A stretch of DNA of 64,000 bases. Origin: Trichosporon coremiiforme (lineage: Eukaryota; Basidiomycota; Tremellomycetes; Trichosporonales; Trichosporonaceae). The DNA lies in contig BCJJ01000003.1 of assembly GCA_039545355.1 (NCBI GenBank), forward strand, positions 1,943,092 to 2,007,091. The letters are read 5' to 3'. Position numbers and translations under genes: made by a program. The notes under the pieces were generated by a model, which searched no databases, had not been told where the DNA came from, and worked only from the letters and a program-made list of their open reading frames with translations. Below are positions 1-10,284 of the stretch, one piece after another. How positions within the stretch are numbered: the first letter of the stretch is position 1; each line of letters starts with the position of its first letter.

Positions 1-1932
1 TGCTCTTCTCATCCATCTCCCCAGCCTCCTGCACTACCGCAGCGGCGGCGGCAGCCTCTCGCTCTTGTACCAGCAACTCCTCCTTCCTCTTCGCCTTCTC
101 TGCTCGCTCCCTCCTGAGTCGCGGTCCTATCCGTGCGACTATGATAGGAAGCGGCGTCACAAGGACACAGATGCCGGCAAGTAGTACGAACATCCAACCC
201 GCGCCCATCGCCTTGAACATTGGCTGGACAGTGCCGACCTCGACTGCTCCGAGAAGGCAACGCGTGAAGTTAAACTGAGGTGAGCTAAGTACTGGTGCCT
301 GCCAGCTTACCGATGCAGTGACCGCTCCTCCCTTGCCTGGCGCGAGGTCAATAGCATAGATTGTTGTCGTCGTGAGCAGACTCGTCCCGAGACCGCAGAT
401 GAAAGTGAAAATGAGCGGAACACTGACGTGGACGTGCTCCTGCATCGTCCACCCCATAGCAATGGCCGAGATGACGAGCATGCCAGCGTGCCAGGGAAGC
501 AAGCAGAGGCGCACCTTCTCCAACTTGAACTCGGGGTGCGTTCTGTGATCTCCTCCTACTCGCTTTTTCTCCTTCTGGTAGATCTTGTCCATCAGCAGTC
601 CGGTAAGAATGCCGCCGATGGCAACTCCGGCGCCGTTAGAGCTGACGTTAGCTATGCCGGCACAAGTATCAGCTTACATGTATGACACGCCGATCATGAT
701 CTCGCTGAAGTGATAGATCTCGTCGAGCAGGGTTGAGAAGATGGTTAGGATCGCGTAAGTCAGGGCGTAGTACACCGAGGACCAGAGGAGGAAGATGACC
801 AGATCCGGCTGCAGGAGGAGCTGAAACGAGGACAGAGGTTGGAACTGCTCGTCAGCTACCCATACGAACAAGTTAGCTCACCTTTGTCGCCTTCACGTCC
901 GGGTGCGTCTTGACCTCAGGCGTCAGGTCGTGCTTCGCCTTGCGCTGCCTGATGCAGCCCGCAGGTGTGTCGTTCCACTTCGGCGGAGGGACGCTTCCGT
1001 CACCGACAAGCGAGCGGAGTGTCTCTGGCATAAAACTGGGGCAGAGTTAGCAAGAGAACTGCGCACTCAACTCACAGCACCATGGGCACGAGGATAACGC
1101 CGCCCATGCAAACGAGGAACCAGAAGATGGACCGCCACCCGAGGCTGCCTGCGAAGACACCACCGAGGAGGGGTCCCATCGTCGGTCCGAAGCACGACAG
1201 TGTGTTGAAAATGCCGAGGTACTTGCCCCTCTCCTGTGGCCGGGCCACGTCCGAGATGACACCAGCACCGATGGCTATCGTCGCACTTGCGCCCGAGCTC
1301 TGCACAATGCGCATGACCAGAAGAAGCCAGTACGCATTCGTAGGACAAAGCGCCTGCCCCACACTAGACAGCGTGAAGATCAGAATCGTCCCGATGAAGA
1401 TGGGCCTGGTCGTCAGTTCTTTCATTCGACTGCACAACTCACCGGCGGCCGTAGACGTCCGCCGCCGCGCCCCAGAACGCGGGCGTGAGGCCCTGGAACA
1501 CCCTGCTCCGTCAGCTTGAGCTACAGCGACTTGCTAGCTCACAAGTAGATGGCAATTGTGAGGTTGATCTTAGCTTTGGACACGCCAAAGGCGTCGCTCA
1601 TCGTCGGTATGGCGGGGACAAAAATGTTGGAGCCGATCGGTCTGCTGTCAGTGCTTTCCTTCCGTGTGATGGTCGCTAACGCACGATGTAGTTGCGCCCA
1701 CAGCAGCAAGCGTCACGATGAACCACTTCTTCCCCTCCCCGAAGGCGCTGTATGGCCTCTCTACCGTCGCTGCTGTTTCTGTCCGCTCCGGCGAAGTCAC
1801 CGGTGTCGTCACGCGGCTCAGGTCGTTCTCGTCCAGATCCAAATTCTCCTCCACGGCCGCGAGATCCGTGATCGGGACGCGCGGCAGGCCGTCATCGCTG
1901 TCTGCAGCGCCGATGGCGCTGGTTCTCGTCAT
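1..1932 (-). CDS. MFS multidrug:H+ antiporter, DHA1 family (Qdr/Aqr1-like), 3' end cut by window edge
   Basis: Plasma-membrane proton-coupled exporter of the 12-helix drug:H+ antiporter family. The start is the ATG at 1932-1930; a hydrophilic N-terminal tail of about 80 residues precedes the first membrane segment (WFIVTLAAVGA). After the first intron (donor near 1690) come the helix 1-2 region and a classical motif A (GAAADVYGRR) around 1445-1475, then the antiporter motif C (GPTMGPLLGG) around 1165-1190. The second half shows more hydrophobic segments and ends in a basic and acidic cytosolic tail (RLRRERAEKAKRKEELL) that is still open at base 1, so the stop lies outside. Several short introns interrupt it (for example near 1500-1545, 1400-1440 and 850-890). 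The family assignment rests on the motifs. The substrate cannot be told from sequence; Qdr/Aqr1 relatives export azoles, quinidine, short-chain acids or amino acids. Confidence 0.85.
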
Positions 1933-2328
1933 CTATGTCTGTGTCTTGGGTGGAGCTTGGGAGTCATGCGGACTCGTGAGTTGAAAGGTTGTAAGTGATA
2001 AATGGGTATTGCACTGTCGGGCTTCGCCGATCCAGTCACCCAACTGTAGCATGCAATTCAGGAACCAAATATCGCACCCCGCCGCCGGAAAGTCAGCCGG
2101 ATCGCATGGCCGCTACTTGCCGATCTAAGCGAGGCGCTGGTGACCGACGGAGGAATGCAACTCACGACGTCATGTCACCACATGCTCCGGGTACGGAGCA
2201 TGGTAAAGGCATAAACGGATCCGATATGATCGAGGCTGCTGATCATACCCGGTTTTATGACGGTGGACGCTGATGTGATGAGACTGATGAAAGAATGGAA
2301 GAATGACATGACTCTATGGATTGTACAA
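1933..2328. promoter_or_regulatory. Intergenic region: presumed promoter of the MFS gene and 3' flank of VPS18
   Basis: About 400 bp between two minus-strand genes. It should contain the 3' UTR and terminator of VPS18 next to 2328 and the MFS promoter next to 1933. I see no TATA box or other named motif that I would defend. Confidence 0.4.
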
Positions 2329-5300
2329 CTAAATGGCCCAGTCGCCCGCGTCCTCGTCGTCCTTGACGAAGGGCTTGTCAATGCTCGCAATCGCTCCCTC
2401 GCACAGTGGGCACGTAGCGGCGACAAGCTCATCGAGCTCTTTACGCGCCTGCTCGACCTGCGCGCTGTCCAGGTCCCGCTTCTTCTTCTTACCCTGGCCC
2501 GACACGGCCTGCGCAAGCGCATCGGGTACGATGAGGTCGCGTAGCCGGTCTCCGGCGGCGACAAGCGTCTGCCGACCCGGAACAGGGAGCCAGTCGGCCG
2601 CGCCCTTCGAGTCCTGCCGCTTCGGTCCGTTCGCGTGCAGACCAAACTGCGACGAGAGAAGCGTACGAGAGCCTGCACCGTCGCCCGTGGAGCGCACGAG
2701 CTCGTTCTGCAAGTGCAGGATCCGCCGGAGTGAGTGCGGCGGGAGGTACTCGGTCGCCTACCGTTAGTTGGGTGCTGTCATCAAAATAACTCACCATAGA
2801 AATAAGGCAGTCTGTGTGGAACGCGTGTTGACACGGGAAGACGTAGAACTGGCGTGCAGTCAGAGCGCCGTCGCAGCGCCAGCACTTGTCGCTCGTCTCG
2901 ATCGCGACGAAGCGAGAGGAGAGCGCCTCAATGTCACGCTTGATTGACTCGGCCGAACGCGTCGCGGCCGTCATCTCCTTCTTGAGCTCCTCGATGCGCG
3001 CGCTGTAGTCCTCGAGCGCGGTGCAGATCTCCGTCTTGAAGTCGTCGATGACAACAAAGTCGGGGAAGAAGGGCAGAATATCCTCGATCTTGACCAGGTC
3101 CGTCGCTTCGAGGAAGCGCATCGCGCTCTTGATGTCGCTCTTCTCCTGCACTACGTACTTGGCAATCTTGAGCCAAAGCTTCTTCCGCAGGTCGAGGTCG
3201 TCCTCGGGCTTATCCGCGTTCTCCTTGGCAAGCTCCAAGTCGCCCTTCTCTAGCGCCAGGTCGACACTGTTCTCGTACAGCCCCATGCGGCTGTAGATAA
3301 GCACACACGCCTGGATACGACCATGCTTCTTGCATAGACGCAGAGCGTAGTCGAGATCGTAGTAGGGTTTGTCCGAGAGTGGGTCGTCGGGGCACGTGGA
3401 CAAGAAGCGGATCAGCGGCGCATCGTCCTCGTTCGAGTCGCAAGCGTAGAGCGTCAGAAGGAGGTTGTAGATAGTCGAGTCAGTCGATCCCTGGCGGTGG
3501 ATGACATGCTCAAGGTATCGCACAGCCTGGTTGAACTCTAACGGCTCCGACTTCTGCAGGAGTAGCGCCGGGATGAGCCTTCGGGGCGACAGTGATGACT
3601 GCCTGATCCACGCATCGACCGTGGCACGTGGAGCGTTGCGCATGAGCAGGGACGAGAAGCGGTAGTACAGGTCGACGTCGTCCTGGCGGCTGAGGATCTC
3701 AATCGCCTTGTCCCACTGCTCCTCGGCGATCCAGTGCTCGACAATCTTGGCCCAGTCCTTGTTGAGCTCGGCAAATAACAGGTATAAGTCTGTCCGTCCG
3801 TGGCCCTGAATCAGCTCGTAGACGACGGCTGGGTCCAGGTTCGCCTTGTAGTCCTTCATGAACGACTGCAGGTCGTCCTCGACCATCTCACGCTCCAGCT
3901 GTAGCGTCTCCACGTCCGATGTCGCCGACTCGGACGCGATGAGGTCCTCCAGTGTGTTACACTTGTTGAGGTAGATCTCAAGGAGCCATGTCGCGAGCAT
4001 CATGCGCTGTGTCAGGTCCTGTCCGTTAGCTGGAAGAGATCGCATGACCTAGCTCACCTTCTTGTCCAGCTTATCGAGTCTTCCGGTCAAGTACGCCCTG
4101 AGGGCATCTCTCTCGTCTGCATCGATGAACTTGAGCGTGACGTACTCAAAGCTCCTGGTCGACTCGGCCCACGCCCTAGCAGCTAAGATGAACTTGGCCT
4201 CGTCGTACAGCGCATCTCCCTGGCGGGACAGTACGATATCGCGCTGTGCGGGAGTGTAAGCGAACTCGAGCGCCTCGGCGAACTTGTTCCGTTCCAGCTT
4301 GGCGCGCCACACATCGCGCTCCTCCTTGTTCACGACGACCTCGATAATCTTCCTCTCGGTGTAGATCCAGTAGGTCTTGGAGATCGGGTCCGACGACAGG
4401 CCGAGGGCAGCCTCGCCCTGGTCGAGCGGGATCGGCTCCTCCCACACGACCTTGTCTGTCTCGCGGGACACACCAACGATTCTATCGCTGTAGAGGAAGA
4501 GCCAGTGCCACTGCGTCACAACGAAGGAGATCGGCACGGGCGTAGGACCCGTCGGCTTCGGCGGCGTTCGCGAGAAGGCTGGTCCTGTGCTTGCCGGTTC
4601 TGGTGCAGGCGGATACGGGTACAGCGACGCCTTGTGGAAAACCTCCGGCGTCGGCGTCGCAGAGATGGCGGCATTGTAGAGTCCAGGTTCGGTCAGCCAG
4701 GCGATGGCCGTCGGCGGTTTCAGTCTCGAGTCCTGTCCGGGGAGGGTCGGGGTGTACGTCCGCAGCTCAGAGTTCTTCGGGCTTCCGGACAGCTCCTGAA
4801 AGTTCATCGGTCCGTCGCGGGCAGGCTTGAAGACCTCCTCGGCCCAGCCGCCACCCTTCCCTCCACCGTGGATGGTAGTCACGGGCCCCTGGACCTCGTA
4901 CACCCGATCCTTGGTCGTGATCACGACCCATGCCCGTGTCTCATTGCGCTTCTTGTCGCTGTGCCAGAAGCCGAATGCGATGCCCTCGACGGTCTGGTTC
5001 CTCGGCAGGGAGTAGACGTGCTGCAAGTCTCGCTCGGTCGCCTTCGGGTTGACGCTCTTGAAAATGTCGTCTGTCGGGGGAAGGGGAAGGGATAGAACGG
5101 TGCCGTTGACAGTGCCGAGGAGCACATCAGTCGGCGGGGGTGCGTGCGGATCGTTGTGGTCACCGCTACGGGGTACTGGTGACCAGGCGACGGCGGTGAC
5201 GTTTGCGCGCAGCCGCAGTGGCCGCGGCTTCTTCTGCTGAGCGGCCGCATTGCCGGGTGTGATGGGGAGGTAGAAAGCGTCGCCAGTTGTAGTCGTGATG

Positions 5301-5806
5301 ATGAGATGCCGGGCCTGCGGGTCGGCATAGAGGGCGCGGATGGCGACGATCGTTTGCTTGTCCGCCTGCAGCTTCGGCAGGTCTATCGTGACAAGCTCGT
5401 CGGGGTGGTTCAGATCGATGATGACGACCGATAACGGACTAGTTGCCAGGAACAGAATGTTGTTGGCTGCTGTAAGATCGAGTATGTCGGACGGCGGTGT
5501 GTACTGGACCTGCGACTGCGTGAAGAGAGGTGGGAGAGCCGTCAATCGCGAGTGCGGGATGAAGCCCGTCTCCATCTGCTTGTTAGCTGAAGCACCTAGG
5601 GCTAGCTCACGATGAGAGCAGAGTCGTCAGCGACCTCGGGCTCTTCATCGAAGCCCTGGTATTCGACGTGATCGAGCGCTGACGGCCGGTTGGCGTTAGC
5701 GTACCGTGACGGCCCCGAGGATGCGGCAGCGGCATGCTCGACGACTAGTATTGTCAGTTGATCATCGGGCTGGAGAAGTCAACTTACAGTCGTCCAGCGC
5801 GGACAT
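2329..5806 (-). CDS. VPS18: Vacuolar protein sorting-associated protein 18 (Pep3), HOPS/CORVET core subunit
   Basis: Core subunit shared by the HOPS and CORVET tethering complexes at endosomes and the vacuole. Five exons: a 19-nt first exon with the ATG at 5806-5804, a second from 5744 to 5611, the main exons 5575-4058 and 4018 to about 2800, and a last exon ending at 2329. The joined N-terminus (MSALDDFVEHAA...) stays in frame across the first two introns, so the start is upstream of the obvious long reading frame. The first half (about 550 residues) is the beta-propeller region. The second half is alpha-solenoid (clathrin-repeat type) with a coiled coil (ARIEELKKEMTAATRSAES). It ends in the RING-like zinc domain typical of Vps18: CWRCDGALTARQFYVFPCQHAFHTDC, with a further CPLCEGA pair near the C-terminus. 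Total length is roughly 1,100 residues, normal for the family. Confidence 0.93.
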
Positions 5807-6247
5807 GATGGTTGGGGCGATGGGACAAGGTGTCGGCGTCGGTCTTGGCTTGGATGTCCATAGCGTCCACCGTCCGATTCCACAACGTCACTGCTCACTT
5901 GGCCCCTGGGACCGCTTGGGACGCCTAATTCACCCATTCCGGCATAGGCGTCCCACTCATTTCTGCGATAACCCGGATCCGGCACCCACGTGCTGATCGG
6001 CACGCTCGGCTCGGCGCTCGGTGCACCCGTTTGCGGGCCGGACAAGGCCGACATCCGTGCTCTGCAACTCCACAACGGCCGTCCAGCTCGGACGACTTAT
6101 CCGTTGCCGACGGATATGTTCACGACGCAACATTCTCATTTCGAACGACTCACAGGCAGGGCGCACTGACATCTACCTGCCCCTCGATCTTTCTCTCTGG
6201 CTGATTTCTCGTCCCGACATTCTCAACGCTCATGCCATCCATTCGAC
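5807..6247. promoter_or_regulatory. Divergent promoter between VPS18 and the MFS transporter
   Basis: A 441-bp space between two outward-pointing start codons, so it must hold both promoters. The right part, just before 6248, is pyrimidine-rich on the plus strand (CTCGATCTTTCTCTCTGG), as is common upstream of fungal genes. No specific operator was recognised. Confidence 0.5.
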
Positions 6248-7980
6248 ATGTCCACCGACATTGAGAAAGCGGTGGGCGGTGGCGCCCTAGCCGCCGACGA
6301 CCGTGCGGACGACGGAAACGATCAAAACTTTGGCGCCCAAGCACTCGAGACGCCTGGTGCGTCGACGGCGCCGTCCGAGTTCCACGAACCGCTGAAGCTG
6401 ACGCAGACGGTGCTCTCGACGCGCTCGCAACGCGAAGCGGCGAAACAGCTCCAAAACTTTGACACCTCGCCTGAGAATGGCCGCAACTGGCCGCTGTCCA
6501 AGAAGTGGCGGCTGTGCCTCACTATCACGGTGACGGGTTTTATCTCGACGAGCGCGTCGTCTATCGCGGTCCCTGGAATACACCAGGTCATGGCCGAGTT
6601 CAGCATTCACAACCTCAAGATCGGGACGTTGATTACGTGTTTCTACGTGCTTGGGCTCGGAACCGGACCGTTCATCTTTGCGCCCATTTCCGAACTGTGG
6701 GGAAGACAGGTGGCGTACCTCTCCTCACAGTTCTTCTTCGTTATTTTCGCGGTAGGAGCGGCAGTGGCGCCAAAGTGAGTAGAGAGATTCTTTCCGGGGG
6801 TCGGGGCTGACGGGCATAGTATGGCGGCACTTATTGTGCTCCGCTTCTTCTGCGGGATGATGGGATCGGTCGGGCCGACACTCGGCGTAGCCACTTGTGC
6901 TGATGTAAGCCCCTCTTGTCTGACTCGCGCTGACGACAGTTATTCGCCCCGAACGAGCGCGGCCTCCCAGTCAGCATCTATGCCATTGGGCCCATGGCCG
7001 GTCCCGTGCTGGGCAGTATGCTGGGATACTGGATCCTCTTCGGCGGCTGGCGTTGGGAACTGTGGTTCATGGTCATTGCGTCTGGACTAAACTTCGCTCT
7101 CCTCGTCTGCTTCTCGCAAGAAACGTACGCACCCGTAATTCAGCGCAAGCTCGGATACCGCATTCAATATCCTCAGCCTGATTCTACGAGCTTCCTCGAC
7201 CGCTTTTCGCCCAAACGCATCATCCACAACTTGGGCTGGATGAGTGCGACTGTCTCGAAGAGCGAGGCAGGCGATGCGTTCTCGAAGGCTCTCACAAGAC
7301 CTCCGAGACTGCTCTTCGGAAACCCGGTTGCGCTCATCACGTGCGTCTACTACGCCTACCTCTACAGCATCATTTACGTGTTCCTAATCAGCACCCCGCT
7401 TCTCTTCGGACCGCCACCGTTCAAGGTTGCCGGTCTGTTCAGCTACCAGTGGCCTCGCGGAACCGTCGCCCTCGGATACGTCGGAAGTGCGATCGGCTTC
7501 TTTTCTGCCGCCTTCGTAGCGGCCACACAGCAAGATCGGATCTACAAGTACCTAATGCGCCGAAACGGGGATAACGGCCAGCCCGAGTACCGCTTCGTCC
7601 TGACGCAGATCGGCACGATCCTCCTTCCTGTGGGCTTGTTCATCTTCGGCTGGACCGCACAGGCGGAGACGCACTGGATCGGGCCCGTCATTGGGCAAGT
7701 CATCCTCAGCTTCGGGTGTATGCTCGCGTTCAACAGTATCCAGAACTTTCTCGTGGATGCGTTCTTCCCCTTTCATGCTGCCGCTACTGCTGGAGCGAGC
7801 GCCATGCGCTCCATGTTCGCTTGCGTGCTCCCAGTCTTCTGCGCGCAGATGTTCGGCACCCTAGGTTGGGGGTGGGGAGGGAGCCTGCTTGCCTTCATCG
7901 CCCTCGTCGCCATCCCTGGTCCGCTCATCATGTTCAAATACGGAAGGAGGCTGAGAGAGAGGTACAGGTTCGAGGGGTAA
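6248..7980 (+). CDS. MFS transporter, DHA1 family (polyamine/multidrug type)
   Basis: Complete three-exon gene. Exon 1 (6248 to about 6775) carries a long acidic N-tail and the DHA1 start of the membrane domain (NWPLSKKWRLCLTITVTGFIST). The fungal motif-A variant PISELWGRQ follows helix 2-3. Exon 2 (about 6820-6905) encodes VLRFFCGMMGSVGPTLG. Exon 3 runs from about 6940 to the stop at 7978-7980 and contains motif C (GPMAGPVLGSMLG), a long central cytosolic loop (PDSTSFLDRFSPKRII...) and the last six helices. The order and spacing fit the 12-TM Tpo/Flr1-like branch. It differs clearly in sequence from the transporter at 1-1932, so the two are not a recent duplication. Substrate unknown; export of drugs or polyamines is the family expectation. 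Confidence 0.88.
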
Positions 7981-8139
7981 CCGGTTTCAGCATGACCGAA
8001 CGACCGTCTGACGCGAGACATGATGGCTGTCTGCGTGACAGTTGCGACATTGGTGACATTACTGCTTGCGGCAGAGACGTACGTGCATCTCTGGGACAGA
8101 CACAGGTACAACGGCATGGACGCGGGCCAAGATTTACAG

Positions 8140-9970
8140 CTACTTCAATCCGAGGCGCGAGCTCTTCGAGAACCCCGCGCGGGGAATAGTGCCGACCGCG
8201 CGCGTGCTCTTCACAGGCGATAAGAACGTAGGGATGACGCCGTCTCCACTCTGCTCGTTAGCACTGGTCCCTTGTATTCCTACTCCATACCCATACTCCA
8301 TAGACACAATCTGTAACATGTACTTACATTCAGAATGGGATCCCAGTTGAACGCGGGCTGCGCGCCGAACAGTTTGCGCTTCTTCTTCTTCTCGGGCTCG
8401 GCTGAGGAACGTACCGACCTGTCGTCGTCGGAGGCGTTCACATCCGCCTCAGCTAACGGCTTGCGCGCCTTCGAGGCTGGCTTGCTCGTCTTCTCCTTCA
8501 CGGCCGGAGCCCTCTTCGGCTTCTTCTTGGGCGACTCGTCCTCGCTGTCACTGACGGGTGACGCCTTGCGCGCCTTCGGCTTAGACTTCGGAGACGCCTT
8601 AGCCCTCGGCTTGACGGGCGATTTGGCCGCTTTCTTCTTCCGCGCTGGCGGGACGTCAGAGTCGCTATCGCTGTCGTCCTTAGGTGTCGCCTTCCGGCTC
8701 TTCGGCTTCGCAGCCTTCAGCACCTCGAGCTCCTCCTCGATACCTGCGACGCGTACTCGTTCCTCCCGATACTTCGCCTTCAGAGCCTTGTTCGTCTCCT
8801 TCAGCGTCTCGAGCTCCTCGCGGACCTCCTCAATCTCCTCTTCATGCTTAGCGGCTTGAGCCTTGGCCTCCCGGAGTTGAGCCTTCAGCTTCTCGTCACC
8901 GCCTGCGGATGCTTGAGCCGCGGCAAGCTCTGTCCGGGTTGCCTTCTCCTTCACCTTCAGAGTCTTGTTAGTATCCTTCAGCGACTCGATCTGCTCTCGC
9001 AGGTCCTCGGCTTCCTGCTCGTGCTTGGCAGCTTCGGCCTTGGCTTCGCGCAACTGCTTCTTGAGTTTCTCGTCTCCGCCCGCCGCTGCCTGCGCTGTAG
9101 CGAGTTCAGCGCGGGTGGCTTTCTCCTTCTCCTTCAGAGACTTGTGGGATGCCTGGAGCTCTGTGCTCTCAGCTTTCAGCTTCTCATTCTCAGAGCTCAA
9201 TTTGATGAAAGATTCCTGAAGGTCCTTGATCTTGCTCTCCAAAGCAGCCGTGGTGTCTAAAGCGTTCTTCGTCTCGGCGGCTCGCTGATGAGCTGCGCTT
9301 GTGTTCGCTGTTTCTAACGCGGCCTGGTTTGTCAGTTCTCAGAAAACGTTATCGGCTTACCTCGAGCTCCGCTATGCGGGCACTGGTCCGGTCCGAGTCG
9401 ACCATCATGTCTGCCTCCCTGCTCTTGAAAAGCGCGAGCTTGTGATCGCGGACCACTCGCTCAGCTTCGGCGTTTGCCAGCCGCTGCTCCAACTCAATCA
9501 GTTGGAGCCGTTCTTCGCTGAGAGCAAGAAGCGCCTTCTGCTGCTGCATTTGGGAGAACAGATTGAGCTGTTGTTAGCACCATCAAAGCCTATCCAGCGC
9601 ACCTCTTCGCGCATTCCGTTGCCCTCAGCCTCGCAGCGCTGGAGTTCACTTGCAATGCGGGCGTTGCGTCGTTCCTGAGCAGCAAGCTTCTCCTGCACGT
9701 CCGCGAGCTGGATATCGCGCTGCTCCAGCTTAACTTCGTAGGCGCTCTCCTGGGCTTTCATCTTGCGCTACGCGGTCAGCTTTCGGCGATGCAGGGACTT
9801 ACCTCGGCTGCATGGTGCTTGCGGACGAGCTCCTGAACTTGGCTGTTCAGATTCGCAATTCTCGCCTTTGTCGGACCGGGAGTTCCAGGTGCATCTTCTG
9901 CAGTGTCCCTAGGCGAGCTGAAGTCGGTGCGATCAATTCTGCGGCGCCTCGGCGGTGTCACAGATGCCAT
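8140..9970 (-). CDS. Coiled-coil protein with basic, KKK-rich C-terminal region; probable nuclear/chromosomal function
   Basis: I do not recognise a named family. The start ATG at 9970-9968 opens a basic, Pro-rich N-terminus (MASVTPPRRRRIDRTDF). About 300 residues of almost continuous coiled coil follow, spread over five exons, including two copies of a 59-residue unit (8790-9143). Next is a Ser/Asp and Lys-rich segment with nuclear-localisation-like clusters (PPARKKKAAKSP, SPKKKPKRAP, KKKKRKLFG). The long frame ends near 8280, but a donor at about 8325 and an acceptor after GCTAACGAGCAG at about 8245 join it in frame to a conserved-looking tail (SGDGVIPTFLSPVKSTRA, then GTIPRAGFSKSSRLGLK), stop at 8142-8140. 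This tail makes a spliced end more likely than read-through. Kinetochore, spindle or chromatin scaffolds have this architecture, but that is inference only. It is convergent with the MFS gene, 159 bp apart. Confidence 0.7.
8790..9143 (-). repeat. Tandem duplication of a 59-residue (177-bp) coiled-coil unit
   Basis: Two adjacent units inside the coiled-coil gene align over 59 residues without gaps. Both carry KEKATRxELAxAQAxAGGDEKLKxQLREAKAxAAKHE followed by a LxxLKxTN ending. A short third start (KALKAKYREER) follows. The unit length is not a multiple of seven, so each copy shifts the heptad phase; the invariant GGD sits where the coil is likely interrupted. Confidence 0.85.
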
Positions 9971-10284
9971 GTTTACCTGTGGACGTGGTGCTGCTAGACG
10001 TTGCGGATGATGGTCGGGTTTGTTTACAAACGTCGAGAAGACAGTCGCGCGGTGAAACAAATCGTCATATTTGCTACCCCCACTTAGGTGAGAAGTTGCC
10101 ACCCTTTAGTGAACCCGCTAATTAAATCGTATTCACAACGTCGGCCATAGCCAATCTATAAGGAATCTGAAATCAAGTCCAACCGCATGTCTGAAAGTGG
10201 AGGTGGAGGGTGCAACGTCCATATCGTGTTGTGACCGCGACGCGATCAGTAAAGTTATCCATCACCCTGCACGATCCCGCCGCC
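9971..10284. promoter_or_regulatory. Divergent promoter, coiled-coil gene / ARFRP1
   Basis: A 314-bp space between divergent start codons, noticeably AT-richer than the genes around it (for example around 10110-10170). It must carry both promoters. No named motif is claimed. Confidence 0.5.
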
